Shown here: piece by piece, positions 8,351 through 17,390 of the stretch
Layout of the letters: every line of letters begins with the position of its first letter
How positions within the stretch are numbered: position 1 is the first letter of the stretch
Assembly: GCF_005222835.1 (NCBI RefSeq)
Contig: NZ_STGA01000002.1
Coordinates: 124,001-188,000 of the forward strand
DNA from: Rhizobium sp. FKY42
Lineage (GTDB): Bacteria > Pseudomonadota > Alphaproteobacteria > Rhizobiales > Rhizobiaceae
Direction: 5' to 3'
DNA: 64,000 nt
Notes under the pieces: model-generated
Told to the model about the DNA's origin: nothing
What the model saw: only the letters and a program-made list of their open reading frames with translations
Database searches by the model: none
Made by a program: the position numbers and the translations under genes

Positions 8351-9858
8351 GCGGAAACACTCAGCAAAGTAGGTGTCAGTACAATGCCATCACGGCGATC
8401 GAATTCGGCATTTTCTGCAATGATCCCGCCATGACGGATGGGGAGGAACCCGCAGGCCATGTCCGGCACATCCGGTTTGGCATTCGGATCGAATGTGACC
8501 CGGTAGTTCTCGATTGAAATGCCTGTCACGGGCGCTTCTGGCAGGCCATAAAATGCGGCTGCGGCAACGCCCACGTTGTCCGCCACGACATTTCGAAGAT
8601 GGATCCTGGAGATCATCGGCGTAGCATCGGTGAGAGGAAGCGGAGAGCGGGACTGAACGTAATCGGACTTTCCGTCAGCATCACAAAAATAGAATGCGTT
8701 GATCACGAGCGGCGTTGCAACCTGGTCCATGTAGCAATCGTCCAGCGAAACATTGCTCACCTGACCACCGCGTCCGCGCCTCGTCTTGATGCGCAGGCCA
8801 CGATCAGTTTCCCGCAGCGAACATCTGCGGATCGTAACGTCCCGCACCGTGCCGCTCATCTCGCTTCCGATGACGACGCCGCCATGCCCGCGCTGCATAT
8901 GGCAATTCTCGATGAGAATGCCTTCGCAAGGTTGGTCCAGTCCGCCTTTCGGATCTCTCTTGCCCGCCTTAATGGCGATACAGTCATCGCCGACCGAAAA
9001 ATGAATGCCCGTCAACCGAACATCCCGGCTGCATTCCGGGTTCAAACCGTCGGTGTTAGGCGAATGGGGATCGTTGGATATGTCCAGATCCGCAGCCAGA
9101 AAGTCCCGGCAGAAGACGGGATGAACGGTCCAGGAAGGTGAATTGCATATCGTCAAACCAGTCACGTGGACTTGGTCAGAATGCGAAACGAACAGTGTGC
9201 GGGGACGCCTTGCGCCATCGCGGGTTTCCTTCGGCCACGTCCACCAATCGGCTGCATCGGCGCCACCGTTGATCACACCGGCACCCGTGATGTTGAGCCT
9301 CTGGCAATCGATGGCGGTTATGAGACTGGCGAAGCAGGCTTCCGCCACGCCTTCCCAAGTTCCAAGAATGCGACCGTCGGCATGTCGCGCAGGCAAGATA
9401 GGATAGTGCTTCCGGTTTTCATGACCGAGGAGAACAGCGCCTTCCTCCAGAAGCAAAGTCATTCTGCTCTTCAGGAACAGAGGCCCGGTGCGGAACGTAC
9501 CAGCGGGAATGACAAGTGTGGCATCATTCGGAAGCATATTGATCGCCGCTTGTATACGTGGCGCATTATCGTCCAATTCCGGTGATGCACCCTCGTTGAC
9601 GATGTTGACGAGCCTGCTCTCCCTACTCGTTTCGACACCAAGCTCTTCTCTGTCGCACAGGAGGCGATATCGTGTCGAAGGTTGCAGATCGTGGATCGTG
9701 AATACGGCCCGATCGGCAACCCCGGTCGCAACGGTCTCATTTTCATCATTGATCAGACACCAGTCTACCAGTGCGGGTAGGAAAAAGTGGCTCTGTTCGG
9801 CATCGATGCTGACGGTCGCCGTGCGGGTGCTCACGGCAATCAGCGCTAGTCGCGACAT
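8347..9858 (-). CDS. GH28 exopolygalacturonase, intracellular
   Basis: Predicted 503-residue polygalacturonase. The four GH28 hallmarks are all present: NTDG (268-271), GDDC (290-293), GHGG (324-327) and RIK (356-358). Upstream of the beta-helix lies about 80 residues resembling a fibronectin-III-like module (TSRTATVSI...; STRYRLLCDREELG), as in exo-poly-alpha-galacturonosidases of the PehX type. No signal peptide is visible, so it probably trims imported oligogalacturonides in the cytoplasm. The ATG at 9858 has GAGGA upstream; the frame open further upstream runs into a hairpin. It follows the TogB-like gene and is translationally coupled to the GH105 gene. Confidence 0.88.
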   Translation of the reverse strand: MSRLALIAVSTRTATVSIDAEQSHFFLPALVDWCLINDENETVATGVADRAVFTIHDLQPSTRYRLLCDREELGVETSRESRLVNIVNEGASPELDDNAPRIQAAINMLPNDATLVIPAGTFRTGPLFLKSRMTLLLEEGAVLLGHENRKHYPILPARHADGRILGTWEGVAEACFASLITAIDCQRLNITGAGVINGGADAADWWTWPKETRDGARRPRTLFVSHSDQVHVTGLTICNSPSWTVHPVFCRDFLAADLDISNDPHSPNTDGLNPECSRDVRLTGIHFSVGDDCIAIKAGKRDPKGGLDQPCEGILIENCHMQRGHGGVVIGSEMSGTVRDVTIRRCSLRETDRGLRIKTRRGRGGQVSNVSLDDCYMDQVATPLVINAFYFCDADGKSDYVQSRSPLPLTDATPMISRIHLRNVVADNVGVAAAAFYGLPEAPVTGISIENYRVTFDPNAKPDVPDMACGFLPIRHGGIIAENAEFDRRDGIVLTPTLLSVSA

Positions 9859-9885
9859 GGATATGTCCTCGGAAGGAAAGAGGAT

Positions 9886-9914
9886 GGCCCCGCGCGACAT
9901 GCGCGCGCGAGGCC
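9886..9914 (-). other. Intercistronic hairpin after the togB-like stop
   Basis: GGCCCCGCGCG at 9886-9896 and CGCGCGCGAGGCC ending at 9914 form a GC-rich stem around ACAT. It sits between the binding-protein stop (9924) and the GH28 start (9858). It has no following T-run in the direction of transcription, so it more likely protects upstream mRNA from decay or thins downstream transcription than ends it outright. Confidence 0.6.
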
Positions 9915-9923
9915 CTGGGAGGA

Positions 9924-11183
9924 TCAGAATTTCTTCAGGACGCCGTTCACGCCATCAATGATGGTTTCTGCGGCTTCCTTGGAATCAATCTGTCCGTAAG
10001 CGTATTCTTCAAGCGCATCGAGGAAGACGGAGCGGATTTCCGGATGCTCGTTCAGCGGCGAGACCGTCGGGCCGCTCGCCTTGACGATGATGTCATGCGC
10101 CTTCAAAAGTTCCGCCTCAATCTTACCGCCATCCGTCAAGGTCTTGGCTGCAATCTTGCTGGCGGGAAGGCCGCGAGAAGTACCGAGGATCTTGATGGCT
10201 TCCGGCTCATTCAGCAAGCAGTTGACGATTTGGGCGGCAGCCTTCGGGTCTTTCGAGCGCTTCGAGATCGAGAAGACCATGGAGGGCTTGCGATAGACAC
10301 CATCGGTCTTCGCATCGCTTGCCTTGAGAATGGCGACAGGCTCCAGCTTCTGGCCCTTCAGTGGATCGGCATATTTGGAGAAGGTCGAATCCCATTCATA
10401 GGAACCGGAAATGCGGCCATCCGCCCATTTGGGGCTTTCAAACAGGTTGAGGTTCCCTTCCGCGGCAACCGCCTTCTGGGACATGACCACGCCGTCCTTC
10501 ACCAGCTTGCCATAGAAATCGATTGACTTGGCTAGCTCCGCTGCGCTCCAGGCGACCTTCTTGGTTGCGGGATCGACCAGATCCTTGCCCGTCGACTGTG
10601 TCGCATTCAGCGAGATTAGAAGAACCGCCGTCTCCTTGACCGCATTCATCGGATAGGCATCAGGGCCGATCTTTTCCTTCACCGCCTTGGCGGCCTTGAA
10701 GAGTTCGTCCCAGGTGGTGGGAATTGCAACGCCTGCCTTGTCGAGCGCCGTCTTGTTGAACATGAACACGCGGCCCGTCGTCGATACAGACAAGCCGTTC
10801 AGCTTGCCGTTCATCGTGCCAGCAGCCAGATCGTCAGCCGACCACTGGCTGAGGTCGATAACATCCTTGAACTGGTTGAGATCGGCAAAGCCATCGCCTT
10901 TGATAGAGAAGAGCGGCAGCCACGGCCAGTTGATCTGCATGATATCGGCTTCGGTCCCGCCTGCGATCTGCGTGGTCACCTTTTCCAGATGGCCGTCGAA
11001 GCCGGTAAACTCGGCAGCAATCTTGTGCCCATACTTCTCGCCGCAGACCTTTAGAGCCTCCTGTGTCACCTTATGTCGGCTGTCCCCGCCCCACCAGGAC
11101 ATTCGCAGATCGGCAGCCTGGCTAACCTGCCCAAGGCTGGTGGCTGCGAAGGCTGTTGCGAGCAAAAGTTTCGTCAGTTTCAT
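9924..11183 (-). CDS. togB: Oligogalacturonide ABC binding protein, TogB-like
   Basis: Predicted 419-residue periplasmic binding protein of the solute-binding family 1. The ATG at 11183 (GGGGAGGA upstream) opens a signal peptide, MKLTKLLLATAFAATSLGQ...QAADLRMSWWGGD. The mature protein shows typical family features such as GGTEADIMQINWPWLP and STTGRVFMFNKTALDKAG. Length and its place as the last transporter gene, with order permease-permease-ATPase-binding protein, match the TogMNAB importer known from Dickeya. Two uronide hydrolases follow it. The ligand is inferred from this context. Confidence 0.82.
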   Translation of the reverse strand: MKLTKLLLATAFAATSLGQVSQAADLRMSWWGGDSRHKVTQEALKVCGEKYGHKIAAEFTGFDGHLEKVTTQIAGGTEADIMQINWPWLPLFSIKGDGFADLNQFKDVIDLSQWSADDLAAGTMNGKLNGLSVSTTGRVFMFNKTALDKAGVAIPTTWDELFKAAKAVKEKIGPDAYPMNAVKETAVLLISLNATQSTGKDLVDPATKKVAWSAAELAKSIDFYGKLVKDGVVMSQKAVAAEGNLNLFESPKWADGRISGSYEWDSTFSKYADPLKGQKLEPVAILKASDAKTDGVYRKPSMVFSISKRSKDPKAAAQIVNCLLNEPEAIKILGTSRGLPASKIAAKTLTDGGKIEAELLKAHDIIVKASGPTVSPLNEHPEIRSVFLDALEEYAYGQIDSKEAAETIIDGVNGVLKKF

Positions 11184-11205
11184 GGTCGTTCCTCCCCGAA
11201 CGCGT

Positions 11206-12321
11206 TTAATCAAGCTTGGCTAGTGAGATGTTCTCGCCGCTCATGCGGTCGAACAAATGGATGTTTTCCGATTGCGGTGCGAGATAGACCGTATCGCCGC
11301 TGATCTTGCTACGATCGTACTGGGCAGACGGCACCACGGCGATGACCTGGCAGCCCTCGACCTTCACGTAGAGATAAACCTCGTGGCCCATGAACTCGAC
11401 GTGGGAAACCTTGCCAGCAAGCGTGCCGGTCTCCTCGGGCGACGCCACGCGGAAGTGCTGCGGACGAACGCCAAGCGTCAGGCGCTTCGCTGCGGTCTGG
11501 CTCAAACGCGCCATGACGTCCGATCCAAGTAGAAGGCGCTGGCTGCCGATAGAAAGAGTGGTATCTGCCAGTTCCGCATCCAGAAGGTTCATTTCAGGGC
11601 TGCCGATAAAGCCTGCGACAAAGGCATTGGCCGGACGATTATACAGCGTGACGGGATCGGCCACCTGCATGATGCGGCCTTCTTTCATCACGCATATGCG
11701 GTCGCCCATGGTCATGGCTTCCGTCTGGTCGTGAGTCACATAGACAACGGTGGATTGCAGACCATCCGCCTTTAGCTGCTTGTGAAGATCAGTGATACGG
11801 ACGCGCATTGAGGCGCGAAGTTTCGCATCGAGGTTGGAAAGCGGCTCATCGAACAGAAAGACCTGCGGCTTCTTGATGAGCGCGCGGCCCACTGCGACGC
11901 GCTGCGCCTGCCCACCGGAAAGCTGCTTTGGGAGGCGCTCCAGATAATCCCCGATTTCGAGAATATTGGACACGTCGCGGGTCGCCTGCTCGATCTCATC
12001 CTTCGGACGACGTTTCAGACGCAAACCGAAAGAGAGATTTTTTCGCACCTTCATGTGCGGATAAAGGGCATAATTCTGGAACACCATGGCAATACCGCGC
12101 TCGCCGGGTGCCTTGTCGTTGACGAGGTTATCGCCGATACGGATTTCTCCGCCCGTGACCCGCTCAAGACCCGCGATCATGCGCAAGGTCGTAGATTTGG
12201 CGCAACCGGATGGCCCGACCAGAACCATGAACTCGCCGTCGTTCACATCGAGGTTGATCCCATGCACGGCTTTGAAGCCGCCATAATCCTTTTCAAGATT
12301 TCTAAGCTGCAAGCGAGCCAT
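11206..12321 (-). CDS. togA: ABC transporter ATPase, TogA-like (MalK/UgpC type)
   Basis: Predicted 371-residue ATPase that powers the oligogalacturonide importer. Walker A GPSGCAKST carries Ala where most relatives have Gly, signature LSGGQAQRVAVGRAL follows near residue 135, Walker B is [16 protein letters not shown], and the switch histidine is in VTHDQTEAM. The C-terminal 120 residues form the TOBE/regulatory domain of MalK-type subunits (LGVRPQHFRV). ATG at 12321 has AAGGA upstream. Genes either side are separated by only 4 and 22 bases. Confidence 0.85.
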   Translation of the reverse strand: MARLQLRNLEKDYGGFKAVHGINLDVNDGEFMVLVGPSGCAKSTTLRMIAGLERVTGGEIRIGDNLVNDKAPGERGIAMVFQNYALYPHMKVRKNLSFGLRLKRRPKDEIEQATRDVSNILEIGDYLERLPKQLSGGQAQRVAVGRALIKKPQVFLFDEPLSNLDAKLRASMRVRITDLHKQLKADGLQSTVVYVTHDQTEAMTMGDRICVMKEGRIMQVADPVTLYNRPANAFVAGFIGSPEMNLLDAELADTTLSIGSQRLLLGSDVMARLSQTAAKRLTLGVRPQHFRVASPEETGTLAGKVSHVEFMGHEVYLYVKVEGCQVIAVVPSAQYDRSKISGDTVYLAPQSENIHLFDRMSGENISLAKLD

Positions 12322-12325
12322 GGTC

Positions 12326-13234
12326 TTATCCTTTCACGCCACCGGCGGAGATGCCTTCGATGAAATATTTCTGAGCCACGAAGAACACTATCAGCGCAGG
12401 CATGATGGTGAGCACGGACATGGCCAGGATGCGGTTCCACTCGAAGGCTTCGGTGGTATCGATCGAGAGTTTGAGCGCCAGCGAGACAGGGAATTTGTCG
12501 ACCGACGAGATGTAGATGAGCGGACCGAGGAAGTCGTTCATCGTCCACATGAACTGGAACAGGCAGACCGAGATCAAAGCAGGCGTCAGAAGCGGCACCA
12601 CGATGAACAGCAGAACCTGCCAGGTGGAAGCGCCATCCACGCGAGCAGCCTCTTCCATGTCGCGCGGAATGGCGCGCAGGAACTGAACGAGCATGAAGAC
12701 GAAGAAGGCATCACCCGCGAAGGCAGATGGAACCCACAGCGGCAGGAAGCTATCAAGCCAGCCCAGATCGCGGAACAAGAGATATTGCGGAATGCGCGTT
12801 ACGACGTTCGGCAAGAGCAGCGTCGCGATCAATGACGCGAACAGGATCTTCTTGCCTGGAAAATCGAAGCGGGCGAAACCGTAGGCCACGGCGGTGCAGG
12901 AGATCGCCGTGCCGATGATCTTCGGGATCACGATCAGGAAGGTATTCCAGAAAAAGCGACCGAACGTGTAGGGCGTCGATGTTTGCCAGCCGTTGACATA
13001 ACCGGCGACCGTTCCCTCATGCGGAATGAAGCCGGCGCCTGCAAAGATCTCAGAGTTTGGCTTGAACGAAGCCCCAATCAGCCAGATCAGCGGATAGAGC
13101 ATGACCAGGCCAACGGAAAACAGCACACCATAGCGAAGAGTGGCGCTGATGATCTGGCGGCGACGCTGCGCCTTCAAGATCTGCTCCGCTTCGCGATCAA
13201 CGGAAAGTGGAGTGGAAAGTGCGTGATCTGTCAC
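12326..13234 (-). CDS. togN: Sugar ABC permease, TogN-like (MalG family)
   Basis: Predicted 302-residue inner-membrane permease with six or so hydrophobic segments after a short cytoplasmic N-terminus. The MalG-type EAA loop is visible as EEAARVDGASTWQVLLFIVV near residue 195, and the end IEGISAGGVKG is typical of MalG-like permeases. It starts with GTG at 13234, preceded by GAGGAG, and ends 4 bases before the ATPase gene. With the next permease it would form the membrane channel of the Tog-like importer. Confidence 0.84.
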   Translation of the reverse strand: MTDHALSTPLSVDREAEQILKAQRRRQIISATLRYGVLFSVGLVMLYPLIWLIGASFKPNSEIFAGAGFIPHEGTVAGYVNGWQTSTPYTFGRFFWNTFLIVIPKIIGTAISCTAVAYGFARFDFPGKKILFASLIATLLLPNVVTRIPQYLLFRDLGWLDSFLPLWVPSAFAGDAFFVFMLVQFLRAIPRDMEEAARVDGASTWQVLLFIVVPLLTPALISVCLFQFMWTMNDFLGPLIYISSVDKFPVSLALKLSIDTTEAFEWNRILAMSVLTIMPALIVFFVAQKYFIEGISAGGVKG

Positions 13235-13238
13235 GGGA

Positions 13239-14123
13239 TCAGCTCCTCTTGTCGCCGGCGTAGTAAACCCAATGGCGCGAGGACCAGAAGGCGATGACGG
13301 TCAGGACCATGATGATGGCAAAGAGAACCCAGGCGATCGCGGAGGCGTAACCCATGTCGAAGCGCTTAAAGGCCTCTTCGTAGATGTAGAGTGGCAGGAG
13401 ATAGGTCGATTTCAGCGGACCGCCCTGCGTGATGATGTAGGGGCCGTTGAACTCCTGGAAGGCCTGAACCATCTGCATGATCAGGTTGAAGAAGATGACT
13501 GGCGTGATCAGCGGCATGGTGATGTGCCAGAAGGTGGCAAATTTGCCTGCACCGTCGATCGAGGCAGCCTCATAGAGAGACTTGTCGATGCTCTGCAAAG
13601 CCGCAAGGAAGATCACCATGGCCGAGCCGAATTGCCAGAGCCGCAGAAGCGTGATGGTGAACAGCGCATTGGTTGGATCGCCGAACCAGTTGACCGGCTC
13701 GAAGCCGATGGCAGCCAGGCCCATGTTCACGATGCCAACATCGGCAAACAGATAGCGCCACATGACGGCGATGGCGATGGAGCCACCCAGGATCGACGGC
13801 ACATAGAAGGCGGTTCTGAAGAAATTGATGAACTTCAGCTTGTAGTTCAGGATAACTGCGATGAAGAGCGCGAAGGCAAGCTTCAGCGGAACAGTGGTGA
13901 ATACGTAGACAAGCGTCACCCAGAGCGATTTGCGGAACGTACGATCGCTGGTAAACAGCTTTACGTAGTTCTCGATACCGGTAAACACCGGCGCGCTCAT
14001 GAGGTTGTAGTCCGTAAAGCTCAGATAGAAGGATGCGGCGAACGGCAGTGCCGTAAACACCAGCAGGCCGATGATGTAGGGCGATAGGTAAACCAGCCCC
14101 AGGAAACGGCTGTCTCCGCTCAT
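13239..14123 (-). CDS. togM: Sugar ABC permease, TogM-like (MalF family)
   Basis: Predicted 294-residue permease and the first gene of the operon. The ATG at 14123 has a strong GGAGG six bases upstream. It shows the opening LVYLSPYIIGLLVFTALPF and the MalF-type EAA loop YEAASIDGAGKFATFWHITM near residue 195. Lengths of this and the next three genes (294, 302, 371, about 420) and their order reproduce TogMNAB. Its promoter must lie in the 325-base gap shared with the AraC regulator gene. Confidence 0.84.
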   Translation of the reverse strand: MSGDSRFLGLVYLSPYIIGLLVFTALPFAASFYLSFTDYNLMSAPVFTGIENYVKLFTSDRTFRKSLWVTLVYVFTTVPLKLAFALFIAVILNYKLKFINFFRTAFYVPSILGGSIAIAVMWRYLFADVGIVNMGLAAIGFEPVNWFGDPTNALFTITLLRLWQFGSAMVIFLAALQSIDKSLYEAASIDGAGKFATFWHITMPLITPVIFFNLIMQMVQAFQEFNGPYIITQGGPLKSTYLLPLYIYEEAFKRFDMGYASAIAWVLFAIIMVLTVIAFWSSRHWVYYAGDKRS

Positions 14124-14448
14124 GCCGAACCTCCGGATTTCCTGCGCCCGAAGAACATGTCATACGAGTTCGGGCAATCTGCATTCGGCATTTGCGTCAT
14201 CGGACCAGCCCCAGACTTGAGTCTAGAAGCACTCACGCAATTGGCCGGACGATCAACAATCTTATAGTCTGAAATCTGCATCTAAAGTCGTCGGTAAAAC
14301 CCCACCTGCACAGCGAAAATTCGCGTGATTGGTACGATCTTGACCCGCTCCTCCCGTTGAACAGGCAACGGAGCTGTTCAACTCCGTCAGTTGGGCGTAA
14401 TATCCTTGTCATACGAGTTTAAGAGAATAGAGGCTTCGGGACAAAAAG
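14124..14448. promoter_or_regulatory. Divergent togM/araC control region with repeated operator-like sites
   Basis: This non-coding stretch must contain promoters for both operons. The 13-mer TGTCATACGAGTT occurs twice in the same direction, at 14158-14170 and 14407-14419, each near one gene start. Its core GT-CAT-AC fits the TNGTNNNACNA pattern of GntR/FadR-family operators (fully in the second copy). A separate inverted repeat has arms GTTGAACAG (14356-14364) and CTGTTCAAC (14374-14382). A shorter one, AGACT-TG-AGTCT, lies at 14213-14224. Which protein binds which site is not known from sequence. Confidence 0.6.
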
Positions 14449-15393
14449 ATGGATAAAAGCGAACATGGCACACTCGGCGCTATTCCGGTCCACGCCCTGA
14501 CCTTGAAGCTTACCCGCTCTACTATCAAGATGTTACACACCCCGACGTGGATGATCGATAAATCAAATAGCGTCCATGATCTTATCATATGTCTTACAGG
14601 CTCTGCGACTTATTCGGTCGGCGATGAGATCGTGCATATGAAGCCCGGAATGGCCCTGTTGATCGACGCCAATACCCGCTTCATCGGCCGCTCTACGTCA
14701 TCCGAACTTTACACCGGCGCCGCGCAACACTTTACGCTGGATGTATTCGGACGAATGGATATGATCCAGCAGATGGAGCTACGACGCGCAGTGCATCTGC
14801 CGCGTTGGGAGATGCTGGAACCGCTCGTCAGCCACTATCGGGAGACGGCTCCTCTCTCATCGACGACCCTCGCCCAGCATCATATGTTCATGGTCTTTCT
14901 CATCGCGTATATCGAGGCGGCGTTCATTGGTTGGCGCCAGCAGGTGGAACCGGCGGTGGATAACCCGGACGCGCTTTCGCTCGCCGTGATGGTGGCCGCA
15001 AGCCGTATTGCCGCCGAGCCGCTGAATGACTCAATCGTGGATATCGTACTAGCCTCGATTCCTTACAACCTCGATTACTTCCGCCGCGTCTTCCGAAGGC
15101 AAGTTGGACTAACCCCAACAAAATATCAGGAATTCAAGCGCATGGAACGTGCCATGGGCCTGCTGGCCGCTGGCCGCTCGGTAAAACATACAGCGGAAAT
15201 GGTGGGTTATGCGGATAGCTATTATTTCTCACGCATGTTCAAGCACTACATTGGCGTCAGCCCCGCAGGCTACAAGGAAGCCGAAAAGCGACACCGGGAT
15301 GGGCACTTTCCCCGCGGGGAAGAGGACGGTCAGGTGGTCTATCCGATTATCCGCCGCATCGAAGAAGACGGAAAAGAAGGTGTCACGGTATGA
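14449..15393 (+). CDS. AraC-family transcriptional regulator
   Basis: Predicted 314-residue regulator. The N-terminal 160 residues look like a cupin-type sensing domain (IICLTGSATYSVGDE, MKPGMALLIDANT). The C-terminal double helix-turn-helix is clear: IVDIVLASIPYNLDYFRRVF, then the long linker and HTAEMVGYADSYYFSRMFKH, ending GVSPAGYKE. It is divergent from the Tog-like operon and probably activates it in response to a pectin-derived sugar, though that link is positional. No good ribosome site precedes the ATG at 14449, so the start is somewhat uncertain. About 30 extra residues follow the HTH. Confidence 0.85.
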   Translation: MDKSEHGTLGAIPVHALTLKLTRSTIKMLHTPTWMIDKSNSVHDLIICLTGSATYSVGDEIVHMKPGMALLIDANTRFIGRSTSSELYTGAAQHFTLDVFGRMDMIQQMELRRAVHLPRWEMLEPLVSHYRETAPLSSTTLAQHHMFMVFLIAYIEAAFIGWRQQVEPAVDNPDALSLAVMVAASRIAAEPLNDSIVDIVLASIPYNLDYFRRVFRRQVGLTPTKYQEFKRMERAMGLLAAGRSVKHTAEMVGYADSYYFSRMFKHYIGVSPAGYKEAEKRHRDGHFPRGEEDGQVVYPIIRRIEEDGKEGVTV

Positions 15394-15497
15394 GATCCAC
15401 CGGCTAATTTGGCAGTTGCCGCACTACGGTGAAGCATCTATTCCATTGAACTGATTTAGTTTCCTTCAGTACTCGCATCCAGCGAGGGAGTTTCCCG

Positions 15498-17375
15498 ATG
15501 ACCAGTACGTCCAACCGCCACTCTTTGGACATCAACCCGAGTTCAGCGGCAGAGGTGGCAATCCGTCAGGAGTTGACGCTCGTTGCACTCGGCAAACAGC
15601 CTGCGGATATCGCCCTGCGTGTGGGTCGTCTTCTGGATGTGGCGACTCGCACCTGGAGCCTGGATCAGGAGATCGTCATCAAAGGCCGGCGTATCGCCTA
15701 TGTCGGTCCGGCAGGAACCTATCCGGGCCAGACCGCACGGCGCGTCCATGAACCGGATCTGGCGGCAATCCCTGGTTTGGGCGAGGTCCACAAGCATATC
15801 GAAAGTTCACATCTGACACCGGAATACGAGGCAGCGCTTGTGCTTCCCCGCGGCAACACCTGGACCTGCGAGGCGAGCCACGAGTTTTCCAACGTGAACG
15901 GTGCCAAGACGCTGGAATTCTGGCTGAAGGCACGCGAGGCCGGATCGCCGCTCAAAATCTTTCCCTTGCCTGGCTCTGCCGTACCGCCAACAGGATACGA
16001 GCACGGTGGCGGCTTTCTTGGCTATGACGAGCAGAAGGCCTTTCTCAAGGAAAGCCTCATGGTTGCCGGTCTTGACGAGGTTATGGACTGGCCCGCCGTC
16101 TGGAACCGCGACAATCCCTCTTATGAACGGCTATGGGGGATGATCCGCGCCACCTTCGAGCAGCGCGGCGTCGTGGAAGGACATGCCGCTGGCATTCGCG
16201 ACATTCCCACTATCAACGCGTTCGCCGCTGCCGGACTTTCGTCAGATCACGAAGCGTGGACGTTCGAAGAGTTCTGGGACAAGCTCACCCATGGACTGTT
16301 CATGGAATTGCGCCCACACAGCCTGCCGGATGTGATCAAGGGTCTCTTGGAGAAGGGCCTCCAGGACTGGTCGCAGATCGCCTTCACCACGGACGATCGC
16401 AGCGCATCGGATACACTGAAAATCGGTGCAACCGACTATAACGTCCGGCTGGCTATCGAGTCTGGACTGGCACCCGAAATCGCGATCCAGTGCGCGACCA
16501 TCAATCCCGCTCGCCACATGCGACTAACGCCCTGGGTCGGATCGATCGCGCCGGGACGTTACGCGGATATCGTTCTCTTGTCTGATGTACAGAGGTTCGA
16601 GATCGCAAAAGTCTGGGCTGATGGGCAGCACGTTTCTGAGGGCAAGAGGTATCTGCTCGATGTTCCAAAGATCGACTGGCCGGAATGGGCGACCAAGACA
16701 ATCAATATTGGACGCGACCTCACCGCTTCGGATTTTGCCATCCATGCTGAGCCGGGGCGCGAAACTATGCATGCCGCGATCCTGCGCCCGTTTCACTGGA
16801 ATGACGATTTTCTGACCTTCGAACTGCCGGTCGCGGATGGGCAGGTCCAGCGGGACGAGAGCCGCAACATTACCAAGTTTTCGGTGGTCGATCGCTTTTC
16901 GGGCAAGGGCGCCGTCTCGAAAATGTTCTGGATCGGTTGCGGACCTCGCACGCAGAATACGGCTCTTGCCTGCTCCATGGCGCATGACAAGCATAATATC
17001 TGGTGCGTGGGCTCCTCTGATGAAGCCATGGCGAAAGCCGTGAACGCCATTGCCGCCAATGACGGTGGCTGGGCGCTTGTCAGAGATGGAGAGGTGGTCG
17101 CGACCGTTCGCTACGAGGTGGCGGGACTGATGACGTGCCGCCCGCCACAAGCCTTGCATGAGGAGATGCAGACGCTTTATGCGGAAGGCGAAAAAATCGA
17201 CTGGATGTATGAACCGACCTTCAGCCCACGCTGGTTTCCCGGTTTTCCAGAGCGTTTGGCCTTTGCAACTCTCACATGCGCACCGTGGCGCTGGGTACTC
17301 GTTGCGCCAAGCGATTACGCTCCGCAAGGGCTCGTAAACGTTCAGACAGGACAGGTGCAGCCGGTCGTCTTCTGA
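15498..17375 (+). CDS. Adenine deaminase-family amidohydrolase
   Basis: Predicted 625-residue binuclear-metal amidohydrolase. Metal-ligand segments in order: H98-K-H100 in GEVHKHIESS, the bridging Glu in GLDEVMDWPAV, EGHAAGI, SSDHEAWTFEE and FTTDDRSAS. A C-terminal adenine-deaminase-type domain follows. Adenine deaminases convert adenine to hypoxanthine and ammonia. The pattern differs from textbook Ade: HKH replaces HVH, and ASHEFSNVNG replaces the usual DPHEIxNVxG, so it may be a paralogue with another aminopurine substrate. The ATG at 15498 has GAGGGAG upstream. It converges on a polyamine-type ABC operon and shares a terminator with it. Confidence 0.78.
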   Translation: MTSTSNRHSLDINPSSAAEVAIRQELTLVALGKQPADIALRVGRLLDVATRTWSLDQEIVIKGRRIAYVGPAGTYPGQTARRVHEPDLAAIPGLGEVHKHIESSHLTPEYEAALVLPRGNTWTCEASHEFSNVNGAKTLEFWLKAREAGSPLKIFPLPGSAVPPTGYEHGGGFLGYDEQKAFLKESLMVAGLDEVMDWPAVWNRDNPSYERLWGMIRATFEQRGVVEGHAAGIRDIPTINAFAAAGLSSDHEAWTFEEFWDKLTHGLFMELRPHSLPDVIKGLLEKGLQDWSQIAFTTDDRSASDTLKIGATDYNVRLAIESGLAPEIAIQCATINPARHMRLTPWVGSIAPGRYADIVLLSDVQRFEIAKVWADGQHVSEGKRYLLDVPKIDWPEWATKTINIGRDLTASDFAIHAEPGRETMHAAILRPFHWNDDFLTFELPVADGQVQRDESRNITKFSVVDRFSGKGAVSKMFWIGCGPRTQNTALACSMAHDKHNIWCVGSSDEAMAKAVNAIAANDGGWALVRDGEVVATVRYEVAGLMTCRPPQALHEEMQTLYAEGEKIDWMYEPTFSPRWFPGFPERLAFATLTCAPWRWVLVAPSDYAPQGLVNVQTGQVQPVVF

Positions 17376-17382
17376 CCGGCTG
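17358..17382. terminator. Shared hairpin terminator between convergent operons
   Basis: CAGCCGGTC at 17358-17366 and GACCGGCTG at 17374-17382 form a perfect 9-bp stem with a 7-base loop. It overlaps the last codons and stop of the adenine-deaminase-like gene, and ends nine bases before the stop of the minus-strand ATPase gene. It probably serves both directions. Confidence 0.65.
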
Positions 17383-17390
17383 ACTGAGAA

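Noticed and set aside
13272..14087. Plus-strand open frame of 271 codons
   Set aside because: Antisense to the TogM-like permease; Asp/His/Gln-rich shadow without motif.
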